From: Marinobacter salicampi
Lineage (GTDB): Bacteria > Pseudomonadota > Gammaproteobacteria > Pseudomonadales > Oleiphilaceae
NCBI RefSeq assembly: GCF_011074795.1
Contig: NZ_JAAMPF010000022.1
Location: 100,395 to 164,394 of the forward strand
DNA: 64,000 nucleotides
Reading direction: 5' to 3'
Both the position numbers and the translations under genes were made by a program. Below, in pieces: positions 23,734 through 34,019 of the stretch. Each line of letters opens with the position of its first letter. The stretch's first letter is position 1. The notes under the pieces are model-generated. The model made no database searches. It had not been told where the DNA came from and saw nothing but the letters and a program-made list of their open reading frames with translations.

Positions 23734-25263
23734 TCAATTGCGTAACCGGGTGACGGTTTTACGGATAATCCCTTCCATATAAGTCAGTGCATCGTCCGCC
23801 AGGGTGTTGCGTTGGTGGTCCGGCTGGAGGTTTTCTTCCGACTCGGCCGGCAACTCCTGTGCGGCCTCCTCGATACATGCAAGGCTCTCAGACACCAGTT
23901 CGCTCAGCATGTGGCCCTGGGCAACGACATCCGGACACAGGGTAAAGTTGATGGTCAACTGGCCCTGGTAGCTGACGGCAACGATCACCAGCCCCATGCT
24001 GTCGAAAAGGGGAGCGGTATTGTACTGCTGCACCAGTCGGGCGCCCTGGAGATACAGGGGCACCTGAGGGCCCGGCACGTTGGTAATGGGTACGTTGAAT
24101 ACCGGTTGGTAGCGCTGCGCCATCTGCAGCTCGGTGTAGAGTCGCGCAGACAGTGCAAGCATGGTCGATGGGACTAGTTCGGTCAGCCGATCCGCTGATA
24201 TGGCTTCCTGGTACGGTTCAGAGGCCACCGCGTTGCAGTGGATCCGGCGAATCCGCCGGGCCGGGTTGGGCTCATCGGTGGCCAGGTCCAGCAGCATCGC
24301 GGACATCTGGTTACCGGTGGCCCGCCGCAGGCTTTTCGATCGCACCGAGACCGGAGTCATGGCGACCAGTGAGCGCTCAGTATCCGCCGACTGGGAGACC
24401 ATATAGCGGCGCAGGGTCTCGGCACAGACCCCCAGCACCACGTCGTTGAGCGTTACGTCCCCAAGCGAACCCTTGATGGCCTTCAGCCGTGCCAAGGAAA
24501 TGTTGGCTGCCACCACCCGACGGTTGGCGGTGATTTGCCGGTTGAAGGGACTGTGAGGGGCTGAAAATAGTGGAAAGGGCAGGGGCAGACGTTTCAGCTG
24601 GCGATGAATAAGGCCCCGGGTGGTTGCTTCCATGGCGCCCGCGGCCAGGGACGCAACCCGAAACGGCTTGCGGATCAGATTGGCGCCAGCCTGCAGGGCG
24701 ACCCGTTCGTCGGAAGGCGCCGCTTGTGCCTGCCAGGGCTGGGGCGCAGAGATGCGTCGAGCCTGAGGCGTGTACTCCAGTAATTTACCCATGATCTCCT
24801 CGCCGCTGAACGCATCAATCGCAGCATGGTGGAGTCGCACGATGAGCGCAAAGCCCTGTTTTTCTTCAGCTCCTGAGCCGGTGCGGAAACCATCAACGAA
24901 GGTGATGTGCCACAGGGGGCGATCCCGCTTCAGCGGTTCTTCCAGAATTTTTGCAGCCAGCGCCATCAGGTTATGTTGCAGCCCGTTTTCGCCCAGGTTC
25001 ACGTAAGCAAGATGGCGTTCGATACTGAATTCGGTATCGTCCACCCAATAGGGGCGCCCTAGGCGTAGCGGGATCTCCCGCAATCTCTGGCGGAAAAACG
25101 GTACCACGTGAAGACGGCTGCGCAGATAGGCGACAAACGTGCTGAAGGCCAGCGGCTGCTCGCTGTCCTGTCCCTCGAACAGGTAGATGCCACCGATGTG
25201 CATCGGAGCGGTATCGGATTCAAGGTAAAGAAACGAGGCATCCAGCTCGGATAACTGTCGCAT
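23734..25263 (-). CDS. Wax ester synthase / diacylglycerol acyltransferase (WS/DGAT) family protein
   Basis: Family members esterify acyl-CoA to long-chain alcohols or diacylglycerol to make storage wax or triacylglycerol; Marinobacter typically has several. The 509-residue protein has MRQLSELDASFLYLES at the start, a PLW motif (116-118), the catalytic histidine pair H145-H146, an ND motif (LNDVVLGVCAETLRRYM), MTPVSVRS and NVPGP in the C-terminal half. The catalytic motif reads HHAAIDA where the family consensus is HHxxxDG, so the final Gly is replaced by Ala151. Activity is therefore uncertain. A minus-strand TATACT about 40 bases upstream and AGGGAGACC before the ATG suggest its own promoter. 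Confidence 0.87.
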   Translation of the reverse strand: MRQLSELDASFLYLESDTAPMHIGGIYLFEGQDSEQPLAFSTFVAYLRSRLHVVPFFRQRLREIPLRLGRPYWVDDTEFSIERHLAYVNLGENGLQHNLMALAAKILEEPLKRDRPLWHITFVDGFRTGSGAEEKQGFALIVRLHHAAIDAFSGEEIMGKLLEYTPQARRISAPQPWQAQAAPSDERVALQAGANLIRKPFRVASLAAGAMEATTRGLIHRQLKRLPLPFPLFSAPHSPFNRQITANRRVVAANISLARLKAIKGSLGDVTLNDVVLGVCAETLRRYMVSQSADTERSLVAMTPVSVRSKSLRRATGNQMSAMLLDLATDEPNPARRIRRIHCNAVASEPYQEAISADRLTELVPSTMLALSARLYTELQMAQRYQPVFNVPITNVPGPQVPLYLQGARLVQQYNTAPLFDSMGLVIVAVSYQGQLTINFTLCPDVVAQGHMLSELVSESLACIEEAAQELPAESEENLQPDHQRNTLADDALTYMEGIIRKTVTRLRN

Positions 25264-25302
25264 AAAGGTCTCCCTGACCCTGAGTTGCGGTTGGTTGGCG
25301 AG

Positions 25303-25308
25303 AGTATA
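25303..25308 (-). promoter_or_regulatory. Possible -10 box for the WS/DGAT gene
   Basis: TATACT on the minus strand lies about 40 bases before the start codon. A matching -35 is not obvious. Confidence 0.35.
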
Positions 25309-25344
25309 CTGCAGCAGCCCTCGATTAGGCTTGGCTTCAGCGTC

Positions 25345-26307
25345 TCATTGCGAGCCCTTGTCTGGCCCATTGACAAGGTGGCGGCCCGGTTTGGCAAGGG
25401 GTTCCAGCCATAAGTCAAACTGCCCGGGCTGTGCCAGGCGTTGCCAGAACCACATCAGGGCCTTGCCCACATCGTCGGCATGCTTCGCCAGGTGGAGCAC
25501 GACCGGCTGGCGGATCTCCACCACCGGCAGGCTGACCAGGCTACCCTCGTCGATGTGGTGTCGTATCCGGGGCTCCGGCAGCCAGCCCACTGCGAGCCCG
25601 GCGCGCTGAATGGCAATCTTCTGGTCGATGTTGGATACGGTCAGTGTCGGCTGACGACGGAAAATACCGGCCGAACCGGCGGGGAGGCCCCGGGAGCTAT
25701 CGGCGGCCACTGCTGCCGGAAATTGAGCAATGTCCTCTTCGCTAAGCGGCCGGGTAACTTGTGCAAGAGGATGTCCGGGCGCTACGACGTATACGAAGGG
25801 CACTTCACCCAGCACCCGGGTTTCAAAGGGCCCCGCCGGTTTACTGAGGTGATCGGCCCCGAAAACCAGGTCGGCCCGGCGACTCTGCAGGGCATCCCAG
25901 GCGCCGGCAAATACCTCTTCAATCAACTGGATTTCCACCGGCACACCCAGAGCATGGAATTCCCGTATGGCCGGAAAGAGGGCTTCTGCCGGCAACAACG
26001 TATTAAACGCAATTTTTAGACGAGTTTCCCACCCCTGGGCCACCTGGCGGGTTGTGTGGGCCAGGGCGTGGGTGGCCTCCAGCAGGGCGCGGCCTTCATT
26101 GAGCAGATAGCGGCCGGCCGGCGTAAGCGTTGCGCGATGACCGCTGCGGTCGAAAATCGCAACATCCAGATCATCCTCGAGCTTCTGCACTGTATAACTG
26201 ATCGCCGATGGAACACGGAAAAGCTCACTCGCAGCGCCGGCAAAGCTGCCCTTGCGGTCGATGGCGTCCAGAACCTTGAGGGCGTCAATAGTGATGGCTG
26301 TATGCAT
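25345..26307 (-). CDS. LysR-family transcriptional regulator
   Basis: The 320-residue protein has an N-terminal winged helix-turn-helix (residues about 5-64: LDAIDRKGSFAGAASELF, SAISYTVQKLEDDL, LFDRSGHR-like IFDRSGHRATLT) and a periplasmic-binding-like effector domain. It is transcribed divergently from the glutathionyl-hydroquinone reductase gene with 163 bases between them, the usual layout when a LysR protein controls its neighbour. It resembles the YhaJ group, which responds to aromatic compounds in E. coli; that link is inference. No good ribosome binding site precedes the ATG. Confidence 0.9.
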   Translation of the reverse strand: MHTAITIDALKVLDAIDRKGSFAGAASELFRVPSAISYTVQKLEDDLDVAIFDRSGHRATLTPAGRYLLNEGRALLEATHALAHTTRQVAQGWETRLKIAFNTLLPAEALFPAIREFHALGVPVEIQLIEEVFAGAWDALQSRRADLVFGADHLSKPAGPFETRVLGEVPFVYVVAPGHPLAQVTRPLSEEDIAQFPAAVAADSSRGLPAGSAGIFRRQPTLTVSNIDQKIAIQRAGLAVGWLPEPRIRHHIDEGSLVSLPVVEIRQPVVLHLAKHADDVGKALMWFWQRLAQPGQFDLWLEPLAKPGRHLVNGPDKGSQ

Positions 26308-26308
26308 G

Positions 26309-26323
26309 TTCGAATAATCTGAA
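26309..26323. promoter_or_regulatory. Possible LysR-type box (TTC-N9-GAA)
   Basis: TTCGAATAATCTGAA fits the T-N11-A dyad of LysR regulators with an AT-rich centre. It lies just upstream of the LysR start codon, so binding would also block the regulator's own expression. A second small dyad GAAAG-N5-CTTTC occurs near 26409-26423. Confidence 0.35.
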
Positions 26324-26470
26324 AGTGTTGACCAGAAAACAGCGTTTGAAGGCTGGTTAGTCCTGACGGTACCCTTTCCCTGTTCTTCAGTACAACTGTA
26401 TTGCTTCCGAAAGACCTTCTTTCAGCAATGCGCAGGCAAGGCATGAGATGGCATAGCCAAAGGGGGCGTC

Positions 26471-27466
26471 ATGGGGTTACTCGTAGAAGGTAAGTGGCAG
26501 GACAAGTGGTACGACACCGACAAAACAGGCGGCAAGTTCGAGCGGGAAAAGGCCCGTTTCCGACATTGGGTTACCCGAGACGGTTCCGCGGGCCCGACCG
26601 GAGAGAAAGGCTTCAAGGCCGAATCCGGGCGCTACCATCTATATGTCTCCATGGCCTGCCCCTGGGCCCACCGGACCCTGGTCTTCCGGAAGCTGAAACA
26701 GCTTGAGGAGCATATCTCGGTCTCCGTGGTTCATCCGGATATGCTTGAGAATGGCTGGGAATTCCGGCCGGAAGACCCGGCCCACCGGGACGAGATCAAT
26801 GGCGCCCGCTACCTGCATGAGGTCTACACCAAGGTGGCGCCGGACTATACCGGCCGGGTCACTGTGCCAGTTCTCTGGGATCGCCAGACCTCGGTCATTG
26901 TCAGCAATGAGTCCGCCGACATTATCCGCATGCTGAACGGCGCTTTCGACGGCCTGGAAGGAGTCAGTCAGAAGGATTACTGCCCGCCGGAGCTCCGGGA
27001 GAAAATCGACGAAATCAACGCCCGCGTTTACGATACCGTCAATAACGGGGTCTATAAGGCCGGTTTTGCTACCGCCCAGGATGTTTACGAGCGTGCCTTT
27101 GATGAACTCTTTGAGTCACTGGACTGGCTTGAGCAGCGGTTGTCCGGCAACCGATACCTGCTCGGCTACCGTGTAACGGAAGCCGACTGGAGGCTGTTCA
27201 CTACGCTGGTCCGCTTTGATGCAGTCTATTACAGCCACTTCAAGTGCAACAGGGAACGTCTGGCGGATTTCCCCCATCTTTCGGGTTATCTGCGGGATCT
27301 ATACCAAGTGCCCGGAGTGGCGGAGACTGTGGATATAGGGCAGATCAAGAGACACTACTATGTCAGTCAGCGCACCGTGAATCCGACCCAGATTGTACCT
27401 AAAGGGCCCAGTCTGAATTTCGATGCGCCCCATGGCCGCGATCATCTGGGGCCCGAGCCGGAGTAA
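26471..27466 (+). CDS. yqjG: Glutathionyl-hydroquinone reductase (Xi-class glutathione transferase)
   Basis: These enzymes use glutathione to reduce glutathionyl-(hydro)quinones, protecting against quinone adducts. The 331-residue protein has the catalytic CPWAHRT motif with Cys63, the family NGWEFRPEDP block, VPVLWDRQTSVIVSNESADI, and a helical C-terminal domain with the FTTLVRFDAVYYSHFKCN signature. Length and motifs match E. coli YqjG. AAAGGGGGC precedes the ATG. A divergent LysR gene probably regulates it. Confidence 0.93.
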   Translation: MGLLVEGKWQDKWYDTDKTGGKFEREKARFRHWVTRDGSAGPTGEKGFKAESGRYHLYVSMACPWAHRTLVFRKLKQLEEHISVSVVHPDMLENGWEFRPEDPAHRDEINGARYLHEVYTKVAPDYTGRVTVPVLWDRQTSVIVSNESADIIRMLNGAFDGLEGVSQKDYCPPELREKIDEINARVYDTVNNGVYKAGFATAQDVYERAFDELFESLDWLEQRLSGNRYLLGYRVTEADWRLFTTLVRFDAVYYSHFKCNRERLADFPHLSGYLRDLYQVPGVAETVDIGQIKRHYYVSQRTVNPTQIVPKGPSLNFDAPHGRDHLGPEPE

Positions 27467-27485
27467 TATCGAGAGGCGGTAGGGG

Positions 27486-28454
27486 TCAGGAAACCCGGGC
27501 GACGGCCGCTTCTGTCAGCAGATTCAGGGCAGTCTTGAATTCAGATTCCTCGAGGGAGGCGGTGCAGGCCAGGGCCAGCTCGGCCTCGGTCCGGGCCCGC
27601 TGCATGGTGTAGTCGAGGGCGCCTGAGTCTTCCACCGCCGATACGATCTCGGACAGATCGTCCAGGCCGCCCTTGCGAATAGCCTGGCGGATGAGTGTGC
27701 GGGTGCTATCGCTGCCCTTGGCCATGGCGTAAATCAGCGGCAGGGTAGCCTTGCCCTCGGCCAGGTCGTCGCCAACGTTTTTGCCCATGGCGTCGGCATC
27801 TCCCCGGTAGTCCAGTACGTCATCCACCAGCTGAAAAGCCAGACCCAGGTGCTTGCCGTAGCGTCCCATGGCGTCGGCCTGTTCCTGGCCAGCTGACGCC
27901 AGCAGGGCACCCGAGTGGGCAGCCGCTTCGAATAGCATGGCGGTCTTGTTGTTAATGACCTCCATGTACTGGGTTTCGGTCAGGTCCGGGTTCTTCACGT
28001 TCATCAACTGCATGACCTCGCCCTCCGCAATGACCGCCGTTGCGTTGGACAGAACGGCCATAACCGGAATGCTGTTGAGCTCCACCATCATCTGGAAGGC
28101 CCTGGAGTATAGAAAGTCGCCAACCAGGACACTGGGCGCGTTGCCCCAGCGAGCGTTGGCCGTGGTTTTGCCACGCCGCATATCTGAGGTGTCGACTACA
28201 TCGTCATGAAGGAGGGTTGCGGTGTGAAGGAACTCGATGACCGCCGCCAGCTTGATGTGGTCACTGCCTTTATAGTCAAGCGACCGGGCGGTCAGCAGAA
28301 CCAGAAGCGGCCGCAGGCGCTTGCCGCCGCTGTCTACAATATACTGGGCAATTTTCTCAACCATCGGAACGTCCGAGGCAAGCCGGTAGGTGATCAGTTC
28401 GTTGACGTGTTTGAAGTCGTCGGCGACGGGGTCGTAGATACGCTGCGCTGTCAT
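27486..28454 (-). CDS. ispB: Octaprenyl/polyprenyl diphosphate synthase
   Basis: IspB builds the polyprenyl side chain of ubiquinone from isopentenyl diphosphate. Both aspartate-rich motifs are present: LLHDDVVDTSDMRRG and LVDDVLDYRGD, along with GGKRLRPLLVLL. The ATG at 28454 gives 322 residues, the family length, beginning MTAQRIYDPVADDFKHVN; a frame extension to a TTG at 28499 adds 15 residues without a ribosome binding site. It is divergent from rplU, the same arrangement as in E. coli and Pseudomonas. Confidence 0.93.
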   Translation of the reverse strand: MTAQRIYDPVADDFKHVNELITYRLASDVPMVEKIAQYIVDSGGKRLRPLLVLLTARSLDYKGSDHIKLAAVIEFLHTATLLHDDVVDTSDMRRGKTTANARWGNAPSVLVGDFLYSRAFQMMVELNSIPVMAVLSNATAVIAEGEVMQLMNVKNPDLTETQYMEVINNKTAMLFEAAAHSGALLASAGQEQADAMGRYGKHLGLAFQLVDDVLDYRGDADAMGKNVGDDLAEGKATLPLIYAMAKGSDSTRTLIRQAIRKGGLDDLSEIVSAVEDSGALDYTMQRARTEAELALACTASLEESEFKTALNLLTEAAVARVS

Positions 28455-28533
28455 GCGGCTGATCCGGTCCATATGTGAGAAGAAGGCAGGAAGCGGCAAT
28501 GCTAGGTATTGGGACCAGTGGTGTCAACTTGGC

Positions 28534-28562
28534 TTGTATTAAAGGAACGCATTTCGTACAAT
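28534..28562 (+). promoter_or_regulatory. Predicted promoter of rplU-rpmA
   Basis: TTGTAT (28534-28539) and TACAAT (28557-28562) with a 17-base spacer make a good sigma-70 promoter. The leader to rplU would be about 105 bases. Confidence 0.65.
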
Positions 28563-28672
28563 CACGCGCCCAAACTCATCCCAACCTGCGCTCCCTGCTA
28601 TAGGGTTGCCGAAGCGCTTCCCTTAGAACCAGGTGGATAAGAGCAGGGGTGGGTCAATAGCGGAGAAACTCC

Positions 28673-28984
28673 ATGTACGCAGTAATCGTAAGCGGTGGCA
28701 AACAGCACCGGGTAGTGGAAGGCGAAACCCTGAAGCTCGAAAAAATTGAAACTGAAACCGGCGCTACCGTTGAGTTCGATCGCGTTCTGCTGATTGCAGA
28801 CGGCGACAATGTTCAGGTCGGTGCTCCGATTGTAGAAGGCGCCAAGGTGACTGCGGAAGTGGTTAGCCATGGCCGCGCGGACAAGATCCAGATTATCAAG
28901 TTCCGTCGCCGGAAGCATTCCATGAAGCGTCAGGGCCACCGTCAGTGGTTTACTGAAGTCAAGATCACTGGTATCAAGGGCTGA
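28673..28984 (+). CDS. rplU: 50S ribosomal protein L21
   Basis: The 103-residue product is a typical L21: [20 protein letters not shown] at the start, then [20 protein letters not shown] and the basic [16 protein letters not shown] segment that contacts 23S rRNA. It is followed 35 bases later by rpmA, the universal L21-L27 pair. Confidence 0.98.
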   Translation: MYAVIVSGGKQHRVVEGETLKLEKIETETGATVEFDRVLLIADGDNVQVGAPIVEGAKVTAEVVSHGRADKIQIIKFRRRKHSMKRQGHRQWFTEVKITGIKG

Positions 28985-29019
28985 GGCTCCTGGTAACCCC
29001 CGAATAGAGGAAGCTAGCA

Positions 29020-29280
29020 ATGGCTCACAAGAAGGCAGCAGGTAGTACCCGTAACGGTCGCGATTCCGAGTCGAAACGCCTTGGTGTCAAGCGCTATGGT
29101 GGCGAAAACGTCGGCGCAGGCAGCATTATTGTCCGTCAGCGTGGCACCCGTTTCCACGCCGGCACCAACGTTGGCTTGGGCCGCGACCACACTCTGTTTG
29201 CCAAGGCAGATGGTCAGGTGAAGTTCGAGGTCAAAGGCCCCCAGAACCGTAAGTATGTGAGTATTGTTCCAGCCGCTTGA
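29020..29280 (+). CDS. rpmA: 50S ribosomal protein L27
   Basis: The 86-residue L27 starts [19 protein letters not shown], the N-terminal tail that reaches the peptidyl transferase centre; there is no cleavable extension of the Firmicutes type. [26 protein letters not shown] follows in two contiguous blocks. GAGGAAGC precedes the ATG. A strong terminator lies 58 bases after the stop. Confidence 0.98.
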   Translation: MAHKKAAGSTRNGRDSESKRLGVKRYGGENVGAGSIIVRQRGTRFHAGTNVGLGRDHTLFAKADGQVKFEVKGPQNRKYVSIVPAA

Positions 29281-29337
29281 GCTGACAATTCTCCGGTTCT
29301 GATGAACTGAGGTGGTGCTGACCTGTCAGTACCATCG

Positions 29338-29377
29338 AAGCCCCGCAGTGCTTCTCTGAGGCTTGCGGGGCTTTTTT
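29338..29377 (+). terminator. Rho-independent terminator after rpmA
   Basis: AAGCCCCGCA (29338-29347) pairs perfectly with TGCGGGGCTT (29364-29373), followed by more T. The 10-base-pair stem should separate rplU-rpmA from obgE, at least partly. Confidence 0.92.
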
Positions 29378-29421
29378 GGTTGTTGAAAGTCGTATTTCTG
29401 TTTTTGTTGCTGGACACATAG

Positions 29422-30618
<1,197 letters not shown>

Positions 30619-30629
30619 GCAGTTCAGCT

Positions 30630-31754
30630 ATGAGTGAGCGTCAACAGGTTGTCCGGGCCCGTCGCCTGGTAGTCAAGATCGGCAGTGCTCTTCTGACGAA
30701 CGACGGCAAGGGGCTGGATGTCGCTGCTCTGGGCGGCTGGGTGGATCAGATCGCCGAGTTGATCCGTTCAGGTGTCGAGGTGGTGGTGGTGTCCTCCGGC
30801 TCCGTTGCCGAGGGCATGAGCCGTCTTGGCTGGACCGTTCGGCCCCAGCAGTTGCACGAGTTGCAGGCAGCCGCCGCCGTAGGTCAGATGGGGCTAGTGC
30901 AGACCTGGGAGGCGCAGCTCAAGCGCCACGACCTGCATTCGGCGCAGGTTCTGCTCACCCACGATGATCTTTCTGATCGCAAGCGCTACCTGAATGCCCG
31001 AAGCACACTCCGCGCCCTGCTGGATTTTCGGGTGGTTCCCATTGTGAATGAGAACGATACCGTGGTCACCGATGAAATCCGCTTCGGTGACAACGACACC
31101 CTGGGGGCGCTTGTGGCCAACCTGATCGAGGCAGACGGCCTGATCATCCTGACCGACCAGCAGGGCCTGTTTGATGCTGATCCCCGCCACAATCCTGAAG
31201 CCAGGCTTATTGATCAGCGCCAGGCCAGCGACCGGGGCCTTGATGCCATGGCAGCCGGCAGTGCCGGTGCGCTCGGGCGTGGCGGCATGCAGACAAAACT
31301 CAGGGCGGCACGCCTGGCCGCCCGCTCAGGAGCGTTCACCATAATTGCCGGCGGTCGACTGCCGTCTGTCCTGTCGCGCCTGCGCCTGGGTGATGTGCTG
31401 GGCACGCTGCTGCTTCCCGATCAGGGCCGCATTGCTGCCCGCAAGCAGTGGCTGGCCAGTCATCTGCAGACCCGTGGCCAGCTGGTTCTGGATGAGGGTG
31501 CGGTCCGTGTGCTGTGCCAGGGTGGTCGCAGCCTGTTGCCGGTGGGGGTAAGAACCGTGCAAGGCAATTTCCGCCGGGGTGAGATGGTGTCCTGCACTGA
31601 TGAGGCTGGCCGGGAAGTCGCCCGCGGTCTCATCAACTATGATGCCGATGAGGCGCGAACAATTGCCGGTCGGTCTAGCGACCGTATTGTCGAGCTGTTG
31701 GGGTATATTTCCGATGACGAGATGATCCACCGGGATAACCTGGTCATTGTCTGA
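30630..31754 (+). CDS. proB: Glutamate 5-kinase
   Basis: ProB makes glutamyl 5-phosphate, the committed and proline-inhibited step of proline synthesis. The 374-residue protein has an amino acid kinase domain ([59 protein letters not shown]) and a C-terminal PUA domain from about residue 280. The obgE-proB-rpsT neighbourhood is as in Pseudomonas. It ends at a two-way terminator shared with rpsT. Confidence 0.97.
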   Translation: MSERQQVVRARRLVVKIGSALLTNDGKGLDVAALGGWVDQIAELIRSGVEVVVVSSGSVAEGMSRLGWTVRPQQLHELQAAAAVGQMGLVQTWEAQLKRHDLHSAQVLLTHDDLSDRKRYLNARSTLRALLDFRVVPIVNENDTVVTDEIRFGDNDTLGALVANLIEADGLIILTDQQGLFDADPRHNPEARLIDQRQASDRGLDAMAAGSAGALGRGGMQTKLRAARLAARSGAFTIIAGGRLPSVLSRLRLGDVLGTLLLPDQGRIAARKQWLASHLQTRGQLVLDEGAVRVLCQGGRSLLPVGVRTVQGNFRRGEMVSCTDEAGREVARGLINYDADEARTIAGRSSDRIVELLGYISDDEMIHRDNLVIV

Positions 31755-31787
31755 ACTGATGGTGCCCGACCTGTTATAGACAGACCT

Positions 31788-31816
31788 AAAAAAACCGGCT
31801 CGAGGCCGGTTTTTTA
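31788..31816. terminator. Bidirectional terminator between proB and rpsT
   Basis: CCGGC (31795-31799) and GCCGG (31805-31809) form a stem with loop TCGAG. It is flanked by an A run on the left and a T run on the right, so it works on both strands for the convergent genes. Confidence 0.9.
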
Positions 31817-31833
31817 TACTGAGCCACCCAATA

Positions 31834-32103
31834 TCAGGCGGTCTTCAGGCTCTTGATCTTGGTGCTCATGCGGCTCTTCTGGCGGGCAACCTTGTTCTTG
31901 GTAAAAATGCCCTTGTTTACCATGCTGTCCATAATCGGCTGACAGGTCTTGAACGCTTCCTGTGCCTCGTCGTAATTGCCGGCGTCGATCTTGAACTGGA
32001 CTTTTTTCATGTACGTACGCGCCATGGAACGCAGGCTGGCATTGTGCTTGCGGTTCTTCTCGTTCTGACGTGCGCGCTTCTTCGCTTGCGGGGAATTGGC
32101 CAC
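31834..32103 (-). CDS. rpsT: 30S ribosomal protein S20
   Basis: S20 binds 16S rRNA early in 30S assembly. The 89-residue, Lys/Arg-rich helical protein starts MANSPQAKKRARQNEKNRKH and ends in KNKVARQKSRMSTKIKSL, both typical. AGGAG lies before the ATG. A well-formed promoter is found about 85 bases upstream. It is divergent from murJ. Confidence 0.98.
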   Translation of the reverse strand: MANSPQAKKRARQNEKNRKHNASLRSMARTYMKKVQFKIDAGNYDEAQEAFKTCQPIMDSMVNKGIFTKNKVARQKSRMSTKIKSLKTA

Positions 32104-32188
32104 CGTGTAACTCCTGATATAACTGAATGCGTTTCTGGATAAATCGCGGGCGCGCGGTCATCCAGCGCCTCGAATTAAATGACGCGAG

Positions 32189-32217
32189 ATGATGCCGCTT
32201 CACTGTCCTGATGTCAA
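32189..32217 (-). promoter_or_regulatory. Predicted promoter of rpsT
   Basis: On the minus strand, TTGACA (32217-32212) matches the -35 consensus and CATCAT (32194-32189) is a fair -10, with a 17-base spacer. The leader would be about 80 bases. For murJ on the plus strand only a TACACT -10-like hexamer at 32259-32264 is visible. Confidence 0.6.
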
Positions 32218-32349
32218 GGCTGATGAAGGCGGCATCCCTGTTTTTAAGGGGCCTGTGTTACACTCGCCCACCAGTATGGTTGGGCGTCTGCCGCTTGTCA
32301 CCCCTGTTCGTCCCAACCGCAACAATGACCACTCGATGTCAGGCCTTTA

Positions 32350-33927
32350 ATGTCCCAGACCGTTACCACGCCTGCTCCGGAAAAACCGCCAAAACCGCCG
32401 GGCCTGCTGCGCTCTTCCGGCGTGGTGGGAATCATGACAATGCTCTCACGGGTGCTTGGTCTGGCCCGGGACATGGTTATCGCACGCTATTTTGGCGCCG
32501 GTGCCGGAGCTGACGCTTTCTTCGTCGCGTTCAAGATTCCCAACTTCCTGCGCCGCCTTTTCGCCGAAGGTGCTTTTTCTCAGGCCTTCGTACCGGTGCT
32601 TTCCTCCTATCGTGAGCAGGAAACGCTGACCGAGGTACGTCGGCTGGTGAACGCGGTCGCCGGCACGCTGGGCCTGGTCCTGCTAGGGGTCACTCTGGTT
32701 GCGATGGTCGGAGCGCCGGTCCTGACAGCGGTTTTTGCGCCGGGCTTCGTGGACGACACTGAGAAGTTCGCATTGGCCAGCTCTATGCTGCGCATTACCT
32801 TCCCGTACCTGCTGCTGATCTCCCTGACGGCCTTTGCCGGTGCCATCCTTAACAGCTACGACCGTTTTGCCGTGCCCGCGTTTACCCCGGTGCTGCTCAA
32901 CCTGTCGATGATCAGTGCAGCGGTTTTTCTGTCACCGCTGATGGAAACGCCAATTGTTGCGCTGGCATGGGGTGTATTTATTGCCGGTGCCCTGCAGCTT
33001 TTCTTCCAGTTGCCTTTCCTTATGCGCCTGGGACTGATGCCCCGCCCGAAAGTCGACTACAGGCACGAGGGCGTGCGCCGGGTGCTGACCCTTATGGGCC
33101 CGGCCATTTTCGGGGTGTCGGTATCCCAGATCAACCTGCTGCTTGATACGGTGCTGGCCTCCTTCCTGCAGACCGGAAGTGTGTCCTGGCTTTATTATTC
33201 CGATCGGTTGGCGGAGCTGCCACTGGGCGTGTTCGGCATTGCCATTGCCACTGTCATCCTGCCGAACCTGTCTCGCAAGCATGCGGCCGAGTCGAAGGAC
33301 CAGTTTGCTGCCACCCTGGACTGGGCCATCCGGGCGGTCCTCCTGATTGGGTTGCCGGCGGCAGTGGCCCTGATGCTTCTGGCGGAGCCGCTGATCGCCA
33401 CGCTGTTCTACTATGGGGAAGTGACCGCCCGTGATGTGGCTATGTCGGCCCAGAGCCTGAGGGCTTACTCGGCCGGATTGCTGGCTTTCATGCTCATCAA
33501 GGTGCTGGCGCCGGGATTCTTCGCCCGCCAGGACACCAAAACCCCGGTGAAGATCGGCATTATCGCCATGGTTGCGAATATGATCTTCAACCTGATACTG
33601 GTGTTTCCCCTGGCCCATGCAGGGCTTGCGCTGGCCACGTCGATTTCAGCCTGGCTCAATGCCACCCTGTTGTGGCGGGGCTTGCACAAGCAAGGCGCCT
33701 GGAAAGCCCAGCCAGGCTGGCTGAAGTTTTTCGTTCAACTGGGGTTGGCCAATATTGCCCTGATCGCAACGGTGGTTTACCTGGCGCCACCATTGTCGGA
33801 GTGGCTGGCGGCCGATGGCATCAAGCGGGCTACCGATATGGCGGTACTTGTGGTTGCAGGAGGCGCGGTCTATTTCGTCACACTGGTTCTGTCCGGGGTC
33901 CGGCTGAAGCATTTCCGGGGGCACTAG
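32350..33927 (+). CDS. murJ: Lipid II flippase MurJ
   Basis: MurJ flips lipid II across the inner membrane for peptidoglycan synthesis. The 525-residue protein has a short Pro-rich cytosolic start and about 14 hydrophobic segments. Family blocks include TMLSRVLGLARDMVIARYFGAG (split here as TMLSRVLGL and ARDMVIARYFGAG), PNFLRRLFAEGAFSQAFVPVL, and FARQDTKTPVKIG with the essential charged residues. The order rpsT/murJ/ribF/ileS/lspA is conserved in gammaproteobacteria. Confidence 0.96.
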   Translation: MSQTVTTPAPEKPPKPPGLLRSSGVVGIMTMLSRVLGLARDMVIARYFGAGAGADAFFVAFKIPNFLRRLFAEGAFSQAFVPVLSSYREQETLTEVRRLVNAVAGTLGLVLLGVTLVAMVGAPVLTAVFAPGFVDDTEKFALASSMLRITFPYLLLISLTAFAGAILNSYDRFAVPAFTPVLLNLSMISAAVFLSPLMETPIVALAWGVFIAGALQLFFQLPFLMRLGLMPRPKVDYRHEGVRRVLTLMGPAIFGVSVSQINLLLDTVLASFLQTGSVSWLYYSDRLAELPLGVFGIAIATVILPNLSRKHAAESKDQFAATLDWAIRAVLLIGLPAAVALMLLAEPLIATLFYYGEVTARDVAMSAQSLRAYSAGLLAFMLIKVLAPGFFARQDTKTPVKIGIIAMVANMIFNLILVFPLAHAGLALATSISAWLNATLLWRGLHKQGAWKAQPGWLKFFVQLGLANIALIATVVYLAPPLSEWLAADGIKRATDMAVLVVAGGAVYFVTLVLSGVRLKHFRGH

Positions 33928-34019
33928 TCCGCTCTTATCCGCGGCGACAGGATGAGGTATGATTGCGTGTTTTACCGGCACAATCACAGACGGCACAACC
34001 AGAGAAGGGTGCGTTTTAC

